Origin: CAZPUI01 sp964415525 | GTDB taxonomy: Bacteria > Acidobacteriota > Holophagae > Holophagales > Holophagaceae | NCBI GenBank assembly: GCA_964415525.1 | Contig: CAYQAS010000011.1 | Span: 1-58,642, forward strand | Reading direction: 5' to 3' | Length of the DNA stretch: 58,642 bases | Shown here: in pieces, positions 8,691 to 16,823 of the stretch | Numbering within the stretch: the stretch's first letter is position 1 | Layout of the letters: each line of letters begins with the position of its first letter | Made by a program: the position numbers and the translations under genes | The notes under the pieces: model-generated | What the model was told of the DNA's origin: nothing | Databases searched by the model: none | Seen by the model: the letters and a program-made list of their open reading frames with translations, nothing else

Positions 8691-9032
8691 GAGTCATGCC
8701 TCCATGGGGAGAGAAGGCCGGCGGGGGGGCGCCGGCACAGGGTGAGGACGGCGCAAGGGCCGTCGGATCGGGGCGGTCGGGCGGGAATGCCAAGGCCCCC
8801 GCGGCGCCATCCCTCCTGCTGAGTTCGATCAGGGAACGCAGGGCAGAGGATCGGAACGCCTTCCCCTCCGCGAAAGGACCGGTTTCCAAATCCACCCTGG
8901 TCCACTTGGGCGCGGGAATCCCGGGCCCAAGCACAGACCACCACCGACGTCCAAGATTGATGCCCCAATCAGTCCAGGCAAAGGAGGCGGCCCCTCAGGA
9001 GCATCCGCAATGCACTCTGAAAAAATCGCCCC
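8691..9032. other. Intergenic stretch without recognisable gene
   Basis: About 340 GC-rich bases lie between two minus-strand genes. Open frames here (for example on the plus strand over 8696-9800) have no signal peptide, no ribosome-binding site and atypical composition. The stretch should contain the promoter of the 7998-8690 gene near its left end, but I cannot pick it out. Confidence 0.4.
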
Positions 9033-9641
9033 TCAGCGAAGTTCCAACTCCTCCACGAGCCGCCGCAGAAGGGCCACCTGGAGCTGAACCTTGGATTTGT
9101 CTCTTTCCCGGAGGGCGGCGTCCATCTTTTTCAGATTGTCACGAACGAGCGTCGCGAGCCGAACACGGGAAGGATCGCCCTCGTGCAGCACATCGCCGAA
9201 TCCAGCCGCAAGATCGGGCATGGCCTGCCAGCGCCCTTCCTCGGCGCAGATCCAGGCATCCAGCAGGTCCCGATCCACCCGTGCCGTGGCCCGCTCCTGC
9301 CCTTGGGGCAGCTGGGCGGCCAGCAGGTAGTGGGCCTCCAGGGCGGCGCGCGCGGCCGCGAGCCCACGCTCAGAGGCGATGCGCCCCAGGAACCCTTCGA
9401 GCCGGGGGCGGTCCGCCTCCGCCAGGCTGGGCAGGATCTCTGGACCCACCCGCTTCCAGTCCACGGCGACGAGGCGCGCGCGATCCGCCATCAAGTTGGG
9501 TCGCTGCTCGACCAGGGACGCTGGCACCCCCTTCAGCCGGTTCAGGAAAGGTCGGAGGAGGTGGCGCGGCACGGCATCGGCCGCCGCTGCCCCGACCGCG
9601 ACGGCCAGGGTCAAACCCGAGGTGCGGAACCAGGGACGCAT
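9033..9641 (-). CDS. Small exported helical protein, unknown
   Basis: A 202-residue protein. The start at 9641 is set by a strong ribosome-binding site (AAGGAGGT) seven bases upstream. The N-terminus (RTSGLTLAVAVGAAAADAVP) is signal-like. The rest is strongly helical, with Arg-, Leu- and Glu-rich amphipathic segments and a basic/acidic end (RDKSKVQLQVALLRRLVEELELR-like, here split by position). No known family is recognised. The gene points away from the murJ region, and the 128-bp tandem repeat lies just upstream of it. Confidence 0.7.
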   Translation of the reverse strand: MRPWFRTSGLTLAVAVGAAAADAVPRHLLRPFLNRLKGVPASLVEQRPNLMADRARLVAVDWKRVGPEILPSLAEADRPRLEGFLGRIASERGLAAARAALEAHYLLAAQLPQGQERATARVDRDLLDAWICAEEGRWQAMPDLAAGFGDVLHEGDPSRVRLATLVRDNLKKMDAALRERDKSKVQLQVALLRRLVEELELR

Positions 9642-9694
9642 GGGACCTCCTTGCGGAGCCAAGCCTACGCTCCCCGAGCCCTCGAGGCCAGCAG

Positions 9695-9985
9695 GGGGGT
9701 CCCGGCTCCGCAAGCCGAAGGCGAGCGGGGGGGCCCTATCGCCGCGATGCGAAGCAGAGCGGGAGGATCGCGCAGTGCGCGGTCCGGTCGATGGGGGCGC
9801 TCCAGTGGAACGTTCGATAGCTGGGGGTCCCGGCTCCGCAAGCCGAAGGCGAATGGGGGGGCCCTATCGCCGGGATGCGAAGCAGAGCGGGAGGATCGCG
9901 CAGTGCGCGGTCCGGTCGATGGGGGCGCTCCAGTGGAACGTTCGATCGCTGGGGGCCCCGGCTCCATGAGCCGAAGGTGCGCGGT
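9695..9985. repeat. 128-bp tandem repeat (two full copies plus a partial) upstream of murJ
   Basis: Copies begin at about 9695, 9823 and 9951, each with GGGGG(T/C)CCCGGCTCC. The first two copies differ at only a few bases over 128 bp, and the third breaks off into murJ. Each copy carries inverted repeats (CCGGCTC...GAGCGGGG). The unit start and the last bases before ATG match the repeat at the 5' end of miaA. Confidence 0.9.
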
Positions 9986-9989
9986 TCGA

Positions 9990-10001
9990 TAGACTGGGGG
10001 C
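9990..10001 (+). promoter_or_regulatory. Candidate leaderless promoter of murJ
   Basis: TAGACT (-10-like) is followed by exactly six bases (GGGGGC) and then the murJ ATG, with no Shine-Dalgarno. This is the arrangement expected if transcription starts at the A of the start codon. No clear -35 is visible. The same TAGACTGGGGGCATG string precedes miaA. Confidence 0.45.
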
Positions 10002-11666
10002 ATGCCCGATGCCAAACCCAGCCTGCTGAAGTCCGCCGGGACGGTGGGCCTCATGACGCTCCTCAGCCGGATCACGGGGGTGGTCACGCGCACCGCCATC
10101 AACGCGCACCTGGGCGCAGGGCCCATCGCCGACGCCTTCGCCGTGGCGTACCGGCTGCCCAACCTGCTCCGACGCTTCACGGCGGAAGGCACCATGACGA
10201 GTGCATTCCTTCCGACCCTGAGCGAAGTCGAGAGTCGGGATGGGGAGCGGGGCGCTCAGGTCATGGTGGCGCGATTCATCGGCACCCTGGCCTTCACACT
10301 CACCCTCCTCACCGTCGTCATGCTCTTCGCCATGGGGCTCGTGATGGGGCTCCAGATGCTCGGGCGCGTGGCCCCAGGGGCGCCATTGGCAGAGCAGCTG
10401 CGCATCCTGGGCGCCATCCTCGGGGGACGACGGGAGGCACCGGAGGATGTGCTCGTCGCCATCCATCTGGGCCGGATCATGTATCCCTACCTCACGCTGG
10501 TGAGCGTTACCGCCGGCATGGCCGCCGTCCTGAACCTCCGCCATCGATTCGCCCTGCCCGCCAGCGTGACCACCTTCGGCAACCTGGCCTTCGTGGGCTT
10601 CACTTGGCTGATGATCGGCCTGAGCCCCACTCGGGGTCAGTCCACGGTCCGGGCCGCCTTCTGGCTGGCCCTGGCCACCCTGATCTCCGGGATCGTGCAG
10701 CTGGTGGTATTGATCCCCACCTTCCGTCAGCTCGGCTTCGGATTCCGCTGGGGCTTCCACTGGAAGCACGAGGGCGTCCGGACGGCCCTGAAGCGCATGG
10801 GACCGGGCATCCTCGGCACAGGCATCTACCCCATCAATGTCTTCATCAGCACCATCCTGGCGAGCCAGCTGGCCTATGGCGCCCAGACGGTGCTCTACAC
10901 AAGCACGATCCTGAGTGAGCTCGTGCTGGGCCTCTTCAGTGCCAGCATCGCCACCGTGAGCCTGCCCACCATGAGCCGACAGGTGGATGCGGGCGATCTC
11001 GACGGCGTGCGAGACAGCCTGGCCACGGCTCTGCGGGGGACGGCGGTGATGCTGATCCCGGCCTCCGTGGGGCTCGCGGTGCTGGCCACCCCCATCACGG
11101 CCTTCCTGTTCCGCTACGGCCGCTTCGACGCCGCGGCGGTGGACTGGACCGCCCGCACCCTGATCTGGCAGGCGGTGGGCATCCTCTTTATCGCTGCGGG
11201 GCGCATCGTCACCCAGTGCCTCTACGCCCTGAAGGACTACCGCACCCCCGCCCTCGCGTCCCTGGTGGGCGTGGGCGCGAACATCCTCTTCACGATCCTG
11301 CTCATGGGGCCCATGGATACCCGGGGGGTGAGCCTCGCCAACGCCCTGGCGGCCCTCGTCTCCCTGGGCATCACGTGGGCCATCCTGCACCGTCGCCTCA
11401 CCCGTCTGCCCACGGCACGCATTCTGGACGGCTGGCTCCGCTTCACCGTCGGAGGGGCCCTCATGGGGCTCCTGGTCTGGATCCTGGGCCGCGAACTGGG
11501 CCTCTTCCAGTGGCATGGCCGCCTGCACTTGGGCCTGCGCCTGTTTCCCCTGATGGGCGGCGCCGGTCTCGTCTATTTCGGACTGCTCTTCGCCCTGAAG
11601 GCGCCCGAGGCGCGAGGCCTCTGGCAGATCCTCGCTCGGAAGCTGCGCCCCGGCATGGGAAACTAG
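10002..11666 (+). CDS. murJ: Lipid II flippase MurJ (MviN)
   Basis: MurJ moves the peptidoglycan precursor lipid II across the inner membrane. The 554-residue product fits the family length (about 510-550) and has about 14 hydrophobic segments. The family's N-terminal signature is clear: SAGTVGLMTLLSRITGVVTR followed by ADAFAVAYRLPNLLRRFTAEGTMTSAFLPTL, including the conserved Arg residues of the central cavity. dnaX starts seven bases after the stop, so the two are probably co-transcribed. The start is ATG without a ribosome-binding site (see the leaderless promoter entry). Confidence 0.96.
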   Translation: MPDAKPSLLKSAGTVGLMTLLSRITGVVTRTAINAHLGAGPIADAFAVAYRLPNLLRRFTAEGTMTSAFLPTLSEVESRDGERGAQVMVARFIGTLAFTLTLLTVVMLFAMGLVMGLQMLGRVAPGAPLAEQLRILGAILGGRREAPEDVLVAIHLGRIMYPYLTLVSVTAGMAAVLNLRHRFALPASVTTFGNLAFVGFTWLMIGLSPTRGQSTVRAAFWLALATLISGIVQLVVLIPTFRQLGFGFRWGFHWKHEGVRTALKRMGPGILGTGIYPINVFISTILASQLAYGAQTVLYTSTILSELVLGLFSASIATVSLPTMSRQVDAGDLDGVRDSLATALRGTAVMLIPASVGLAVLATPITAFLFRYGRFDAAAVDWTARTLIWQAVGILFIAAGRIVTQCLYALKDYRTPALASLVGVGANILFTILLMGPMDTRGVSLANALAALVSLGITWAILHRRLTRLPTARILDGWLRFTVGGALMGLLVWILGRELGLFQWHGRLHLGLRLFPLMGGAGLVYFGLLFALKAPEARGLWQILARKLRPGMGN

Positions 11667-11673
11667 GTCTGCC

Positions 11674-13308
11674 ATGACGACCCTCGCCCTGAAATACCGT
11701 CCCTCTGTGCTAGCCGATCTCGTGGGCCAGGAGGCCTCCGTCCGCGCCCTCGGCAACGCCCTCAAGCGCGCCAAGGAAGCCGGCGGCGCCATCCATCACC
11801 AGGCCTTCCTCTTCGCCGGCGTGCGCGGCACGGGCAAGACGAGCACCGCGCGCATCCTCGCCCGGGCCTTGAATTGCGTCGAGGGCCCCACCGCCACGCC
11901 CTGCGAGGTCTGTGACGCCTGCGTGGCGGCGGAACAGCCCGACCGCAACATGGACATCATGGAGATCGACGCGGCGTCCCGCGCCAGCGTGGAGGACGCC
12001 CGCGCACTACGAGAGCAAGTGCAGACCCGGCCCGCCTTCTGCCGCTACCGCGTCTACATCATCGACGAGGTCCACATGCTGAGCCGCGCCGCCTTTGACG
12101 CGCTGCTCAAGATCCTCGAAGAACCCCCCAGCCACGCCGTCTTCGTCCTGGCCACTACCGAACTCCAGGACGTGCCGGACACCATCAAGAGCCGGGTGCA
12201 GATCTTCCCCTTCCGCCTCATCCCCGTGGGCCTCATCGAGGCGCGACTCAAGGCGGTGTGCGAATCCGAAGGCGTCACCTTCGACGAAGGCAGCCTGCGC
12301 CTCGTGGCGGAAGCCGGTCAGGGCTCCATGCGCGACGCGCTGACGACCCTGGATCGCGTCATCGCCGCGGGCGAGGGGCACGTGCAGGAGGACCTCGTCC
12401 GTGAGCAGCTGGGCATCGTCCCCGCGGTGCGGGTGAAGGCGGTGCTCGAAGCAGTGCTGGCAGGGGATGCCGCCGCCATCCTGGACGAGTGCGGCGCGCT
12501 TGCGAGCCTCGGCACGGAGTGGGTGAGCTTCTGGCGCGAGCTGATGCTGACCTTCCGCGATCACCTGGAGGCGGAAGTCCGCCGCGGCGCCGCGCCCCAT
12601 GAGGTGGTGAAGCTCACCCGCGCCATGCACCTGCTGCTGAGCCGGGAACGCGATCTGCGGGACGCGAGCCTGCCCCGGGCGCTGGTGGAGCTGGCCCTGG
12701 TGACCGCCGCCCAGCTGCCTCATCTGGCGCCCCTGGATGCCCTGGTGCGGGCGGGCGGTGCCGCCCCACCCCCGCCTCGGCCCGCCGGAGGGTCCCCCCG
12801 CCCTTTTGAGCCGACGCCGTCGTCCCCCCGGGCGGCGGCGCCTGCCCCCGCGCCCCGTCCCGAGCCCGCGCCACTGGCGACCGCTCCGCCATCCTCACCG
12901 CCGCCCCCGGCGGTCCAGCCCATCGCGGATCCCGGCAATCCCACGGAACTGCGCCGTGGCCTGTCGGACGCCCTGCGCAGTATCCCAGGCCTGCCCCGCA
13001 CCCTCGCGGCGCTGCCCCACATGGCCTCGGACCTCGCATTCCACGGCCACACGCTCACCTGGACCTTCGAGTCTGGCGCCCGCAACACCGCCCAGGAGCT
13101 GGAGCGGGAGCAGTCCAATCCGCACCTGATCGAGGCCCTGCGCCGCGTCCTCCCGGGATTGCAGAAGCTCGCCTTCCACTACGCTTCCCACGCCGAGAAG
13201 CCCGAGGACGTCCTCAAGGGCGATCCCGAGTTCCAGGCCCTGCTCAAGGCCGTGAATGGGGAGGTGGTGGAAGTGTGGAAGGAGCAGGGATCGAGGGGCC
13301 GGAACTAG
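11674..13308 (+). CDS. dnaX: DNA polymerase III subunit gamma/tau
   Basis: DnaX is the clamp-loader ATPase of the replisome. Visible are Walker A GVRGTGKTS (about residues 49-57), a zinc module with Cys68, Cys77, Cys80 and Cys83, Walker B YIIDEVHMLS, and the sensor region LLKILEEPP. Domain III follows, then a long Pro/Ala-rich linker (about 355-415) and a C-terminal domain of about 120 residues that would bind the polymerase. The length is 544 residues. I see no slippery A-AAA-AAG site, so production of a short gamma form by frameshift is not evident. It converges with moaD, leaving four bases between stops. Confidence 0.96.
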   Translation: MTTLALKYRPSVLADLVGQEASVRALGNALKRAKEAGGAIHHQAFLFAGVRGTGKTSTARILARALNCVEGPTATPCEVCDACVAAEQPDRNMDIMEIDAASRASVEDARALREQVQTRPAFCRYRVYIIDEVHMLSRAAFDALLKILEEPPSHAVFVLATTELQDVPDTIKSRVQIFPFRLIPVGLIEARLKAVCESEGVTFDEGSLRLVAEAGQGSMRDALTTLDRVIAAGEGHVQEDLVREQLGIVPAVRVKAVLEAVLAGDAAAILDECGALASLGTEWVSFWRELMLTFRDHLEAEVRRGAAPHEVVKLTRAMHLLLSRERDLRDASLPRALVELALVTAAQLPHLAPLDALVRAGGAAPPPPRPAGGSPRPFEPTPSSPRAAAPAPAPRPEPAPLATAPPSSPPPPAVQPIADPGNPTELRRGLSDALRSIPGLPRTLAALPHMASDLAFHGHTLTWTFESGARNTAQELEREQSNPHLIEALRRVLPGLQKLAFHYASHAEKPEDVLKGDPEFQALLKAVNGEVVEVWKEQGSRGRN

Positions 13309-13312
13309 GCTT

Positions 13313-13540
13313 TCAGCCGCCGCTCACCGGCGGCATGAGGGCGATCTCGTCGCCATCCTTCAGCTCAGCATCCCGCTTGGCGAAGGCCTGATTCACCGCC
13401 AGCAGGGCGTCTGCGGGAAGGGCCTGGAATGCGGCCTCTGTCAGAAGTGCGGCCAGGGTCGGCGGTTCCGGCAGGGGATGCTCCAGGCGGTCGAAACCGA
13501 GGAGAGCGCGGTAGCGGGCGAAGGCGAGGATGGTCAGCAT
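13313..13540 (-). CDS. moaD: Molybdopterin synthase small subunit MoaD (ThiS/MoaD ubiquitin-like)
   Basis: A 75-residue beta-grasp protein ending in PPVSGG. The terminal Gly-Gly is the site that carries the thiocarboxylate used to make the dithiolene of molybdopterin. The ATG at 13540 is preferred, although a GTG nine bases earlier is also in frame. No moaE or other Moco gene is adjacent, but a molybdopterin oxidoreductase is encoded at about 28.6 kb. A terminator for the upstream gene ends only about ten bases before this start, so transcription into moaD may depend on read-through. Confidence 0.85.
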   Translation of the reverse strand: MLTILAFARYRALLGFDRLEHPLPEPPTLAALLTEAAFQALPADALLAVNQAFAKRDAELKDGDEIALMPPVSGG

Positions 13541-13549
13541 GGGGGCCAC

Positions 13550-13578
13550 AAAAAAGCCGGGCCACGCGGCCCGGCTTT
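13550..13578 (-). terminator. Rho-independent terminator on the minus strand
   Basis: A perfect 8-bp stem GCCGGGCC/GGCCCGGC with a four-base loop is followed, on the minus strand, by six T. It ends transcription from the 13597-13896 gene and lies directly before the moaD start. Confidence 0.85.
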
Positions 13579-13596
13579 CAGGATGACAGCTGTGGA

Positions 13597-13896
13597 CTAC
13601 AGGTCGATCTCGCCCATGCCCAGGTCATCGGTATCTTCGGCATCCAGGGCCGGAAGATCCAGCGGCGTGACGTCCAGCTCGCTCTCGATGTTCAGCATGG
13701 AGCTGGCGGAGACGTGCATCTGGCCGACGGTCTGCTTGCGGACTTCGAGGGTCTGCACGAGGTTCACCACGCGGCGGTATTCGCTCTGAAGGTGCGCCCA
13801 CTCCGTGCGAATGGTCTGGTTCATCTGCGCCACGTCCTGGTCGCAGCGCTCGCGGGCCTGCTGGTAGAAGCTCGACTGGTCTTTGCTGAGGTCCAT
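13597..13896 (-). CDS. Small coiled-coil protein, unknown
   Basis: The ATG at 13896 (MDLSKDQSS...) has GGAG seven bases upstream and is preferred over an ATG 15 bases earlier that lacks one. The 99-residue product is mostly one amphipathic helix (about residues 5-60; QQARERCDQDVAQMNQ and EYRRVVNLVQTLEVRKQ). A very acidic tail (ALDAEDTDDLGMGEIDL) follows. No family is recognised. The gene is followed by its own strong terminator. Confidence 0.7.
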   Translation of the reverse strand: MDLSKDQSSFYQQARERCDQDVAQMNQTIRTEWAHLQSEYRRVVNLVQTLEVRKQTVGQMHVSASSMLNIESELDVTPLDLPALDAEDTDDLGMGEIDL

Positions 13897-13978
13897 GGGA
13901 TCTCCGTTCATGACAATGGGAGAGAGACGGGAAAGGGCTTAAGCGAAAGCAATGGGGTGCTTCCCCATGATAGCCGCC

Positions 13979-16198
13979 TCAACGCCCCAGTACGAGCCAA
14001 AGCACGGCCAGCAGCCCGAGGATGACAAGCGTCACCACCGGCAACACCCAACCTGGGCGGGCCGCCCGAGCGACCTCGCTTTCGTAGGGCGGTGGCTCCA
14101 GCAAAGCCGATTCTGGAGCCCTGGGCCCGGGTGCGGTGGTCGGTGTCTGCTCCAGTGCCGGAGCGACGGGCTGCGCCGGAACCGGAGCGGGGATCGACGC
14201 AGGGAGAACGGGGAAGCGCGTCGCGACGTGAAGCTCGAGCTGCTCCTTGGTGCCCTTGAGCAGGGTGCCCGTGAAGTCCGCCACATCATGCTCCACCGGC
14301 TCGTTGCCGAGGCGGGAAAGCAGGGCGCGAAGGTCCCGTTCCATGAGGCGGGCGGAGCCGTAGCGGCGATCCAGGTCCTTTGCCAGGGTCTTCTCCAGGA
14401 TGGCCACCATGCCGTCGGAGATGCGCGGATTCAGGCTGCGCACATCCGTGACCTTGCCCAGGCGCACCTTCTCCAGCACCCCCAACTCGCTGTCTGCCTG
14501 GAAGCAGCGTTCGCCGGTCAGCAATTCGAAGAGCACGAGACCGAGGCTGAAGAGGTCGCTGCGGTGGTCCAGGGGTTGGCCCAGGGCCTGCTCCGGGCTC
14601 ATGTAGAGCAGCTTGCCCTTGAGGGCGCCCGCCACGGTCTGGGTGCTCTTGGTGGCTGCCTTGGCGATGCCGAAGTCCACCAGCTTCACCGCGCCATCGC
14701 TCGAGATGAGGATGTTCTGGGGGCTCACATCCCGGTGCACGAGCTTGAGCTCGCGGTCGTCCATGCCCCGTTTGCGATGCGCGTAATCCAGCGCACCCGC
14801 CACCTTCATGACCACGAACGCCGCGATGGCCTCGGGGAACGGTAGGCCGTACTCCCGCACCTTGCGCAACATGCTGCGCAGATCGCGGCCATCCACGAAC
14901 TCCATGGCGATGTAGTAGAAGCCGCTCACACGCCCCAGGTCGAAGATCTGGGCGATGTTCGGGTGGGTGAGCTGAGCCGCGAGCTTCGCCTCATCGATGA
15001 ACATCCGGACGAACTCGTCGTTGTCCGAGAGGTGCGGCAGGATGCGCTTGATGGCCACGATCTTCTGGAAGTCGTGAACGCCGCGCTGGCGGGCCTTGAA
15101 GAGCTCCGCCATGCCGCCGACGGCGATCTTCTCCATCAGGTAGTAGTTTCCGAACTCCTCCAGAATCGGCATCTGAAGCGAGTCAAGCAGGGGGTTGCGG
15201 GCATCCGGCGCGGGTGGGTTGGCCCGCTTCAGTGCAGGAGCCTCCGCAGACACCGGCTCGGGAGCGGGCGTCGGCTCGGGTGCGGGCACAGGAACAGGGA
15301 TAGGCTCAGGCGTCGCCGCGGGAGGTTCCGGAGCCGCAAGGGCGGCAAACGGATCGTGGATGCCCGAGAACCCACTGAGGGTGAATTCCTCAGGCAAGGG
15401 CTTGGGGGGCGCGACGGGCTCCACCTCACCCAGGAGCGCCCTCAACTCGTCGCCAAGGGACGTCAGGGGCTCACGAGACGCGACGGGTGGCGGTTCGGGT
15501 GTGGGTGTGGGTGTGGGTTTTGGCTCGGGAGCCTTCGCCACAGGGTCCGGCTTGGGAGCGGCGGGACGCGCAGGAAGGGGCTTCGGCGCAGGGGCCGGAA
15601 CCTTGGGCACCCCCGGTTTGGGGAGTCCCGCGGGGCGCGGCACGGGCGGCATGGGCTTGGGCACCGCGGGAGGAACCGGAACCAGATTTCGTGGCGCAGG
15701 CACCTCTGCGGATCCCGTCGGCACCTTCGCCACCGGCGCCTCGAACACAGGTGCTGCGGCTTCAGGAACGCGACCTTCGATTTCCGCCACGATGTCGCCA
15801 AAGAGGTCTTCCGTGGACCACTTGGCAGCGGCAGGAGCTGGTGCCGCCGCGGGAGGCGCGAGGAACGAGGCAAACACGCCCGGCCACTGCTCCGCAGCGA
15901 GGTCCAGATCCAGCTGCCCCTGCAACCCCATCGGCATCGCATCCCCGCGCCGATCCTTGCCGCCGATCAGCGGAATGCCCGTGAAGCGGGACTGGAGGTC
16001 CGTGACCGCCACATCCCCTGCAGCCAGGGCCGCAGGCGCCAGCAGCACGGCATCCGGCCGACCTTCCGGCAGGAAATCGAGTTGGAGTTGGAGCAGGCTC
16101 ACCCAATCCAGTTGCCAACCCGCATCCGAAAAGGCATTGAGCATTCCCGGCGTTCGCAGGGAATCTCCGTCCACGATGAGCAAGCGCCGGGATTGCAT
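13979..16198 (-). CDS. Serine/threonine protein kinase with degenerate receiver and C-terminal membrane anchor
   Basis: A 739-residue protein. Residues 1-110 resemble a response-regulator receiver (RRLLIVDGDSLR...) but lack the phospho-acceptor Asp, the strand reading AVLLAPAALA. A long Pro/Ala/Glu linker (about 115-385) follows. The Hanks-type kinase domain (about 390-650) shows VGGMAELFKA (Gly-rich loop), VAIKRI (Lys), HRDVSPQNI (catalytic loop), DFGIAK (DFG) and YMSPEQ (APE-like). The last residues form one hydrophobic segment (WVLPVVTLVILGLLAVLWLV), so the kinase is probably tail-anchored with its catalytic part in the cytoplasm. It is transcribed divergently from rpsU. Confidence 0.9.
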   Translation of the reverse strand: MQSRRLLIVDGDSLRTPGMLNAFSDAGWQLDWVSLLQLQLDFLPEGRPDAVLLAPAALAAGDVAVTDLQSRFTGIPLIGGKDRRGDAMPMGLQGQLDLDLAAEQWPGVFASFLAPPAAAPAPAAAKWSTEDLFGDIVAEIEGRVPEAAAPVFEAPVAKVPTGSAEVPAPRNLVPVPPAVPKPMPPVPRPAGLPKPGVPKVPAPAPKPLPARPAAPKPDPVAKAPEPKPTPTPTPEPPPVASREPLTSLGDELRALLGEVEPVAPPKPLPEEFTLSGFSGIHDPFAALAAPEPPAATPEPIPVPVPAPEPTPAPEPVSAEAPALKRANPPAPDARNPLLDSLQMPILEEFGNYYLMEKIAVGGMAELFKARQRGVHDFQKIVAIKRILPHLSDNDEFVRMFIDEAKLAAQLTHPNIAQIFDLGRVSGFYYIAMEFVDGRDLRSMLRKVREYGLPFPEAIAAFVVMKVAGALDYAHRKRGMDDRELKLVHRDVSPQNILISSDGAVKLVDFGIAKAATKSTQTVAGALKGKLLYMSPEQALGQPLDHRSDLFSLGLVLFELLTGERCFQADSELGVLEKVRLGKVTDVRSLNPRISDGMVAILEKTLAKDLDRRYGSARLMERDLRALLSRLGNEPVEHDVADFTGTLLKGTKEQLELHVATRFPVLPASIPAPVPAQPVAPALEQTPTTAPGPRAPESALLEPPPYESEVARAARPGWVLPVVTLVILGLLAVLWLVLGR

Positions 16199-16378
16199 AT
16201 TTGCATCTACCTAGAAAAGTGATGGTTTCATGCTATCCCCTTGGCTTTGCAGGGAGCAAGGCGGGACGCGGAATGCCTTGGGAAATAACGAATAGCCTTG
16301 GGGGCACTTCAGCGGTAAGCTGATCGTTCGGCGTTGCTTCAGGGTGACGCGAAATCACGGCGGAAGGAGGTGTCACGC

Positions 16379-16588
16379 ATGCCACTGGTCAAAGTAAAAG
16401 AAGACGAAACCTTCGAAAACGCACTTCGCCGCTTCAAGCGCAAGTGCGAGAAGTCCGGCATCATGAGCGAGCTCAAGAAGCGCCAGCATTATGAGAAGCC
16501 GAGCGCCAAGCGGAAGCGCAAGATGCTCGCCGCCCGCAAGAAGAGCCTGAAGAGGCTCGCCCAGGAGCGTCGTATCCTCGGTCAATAG
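16379..16588 (+). CDS. rpsU: 30S ribosomal protein S21
   Basis: A 69-residue basic protein starting MPLVKVKEDETFENALRRFK, the standard S21 N-terminus, with a Lys/Arg-rich helical tail. S21 assists the anti-Shine-Dalgarno region of the small subunit. The ATG at 16379 is fixed by AAGGAGG ten bases upstream; the frame is open further 5' but this is the family start. It is monocistronic, with a strong terminator 20 bases after the stop. Confidence 0.96.
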   Translation: MPLVKVKEDETFENALRRFKRKCEKSGIMSELKKRQHYEKPSAKRKRKMLAARKKSLKRLAQERRILGQ

Positions 16589-16608
16589 ACTGGGAATAGC
16601 GCACCGAA

Positions 16609-16640
16609 CGAAGGGCCCGCATCCGCGGGCCCTTCGTTTT
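16609..16640 (+). terminator. Rho-independent terminator of rpsU
   Basis: A perfect 12-bp stem CGAAGGGCCCGC/GCGGGCCCTTCG with an ATCC loop is followed by TTTT. Confidence 0.93.
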
Positions 16641-16823
16641 GCATGGAGTGACCCGGGAGAAGGCACCTCAGGGGCTCAGGCACGGGCAATCCGCGGAGCA
16701 CGGCTCCTGCAAGGGAGGCAAGGTCAGTTGGGCTGAATCAAACACACGAGGCTCAGGTAACACGCCGATGGAGGGGGGGTCTCACCCCTGAACGGGCTTC
16801 AATGCCCTTCCTGGAGCGTAACG

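Noticed and set aside
9864..11792. A 642-residue open frame on the minus strand opposite murJ
   Set aside because: The frame is Gly/His/Gln/Glu-rich, has no ribosome-binding site and lies antisense to a clear MurJ. It is a side effect of very high GC.
11674..13308. Programmed frameshift for a short DnaX (gamma) form
   Set aside because: No A-AAA-AAG-type slippery site followed by a stem was found in the linker region.
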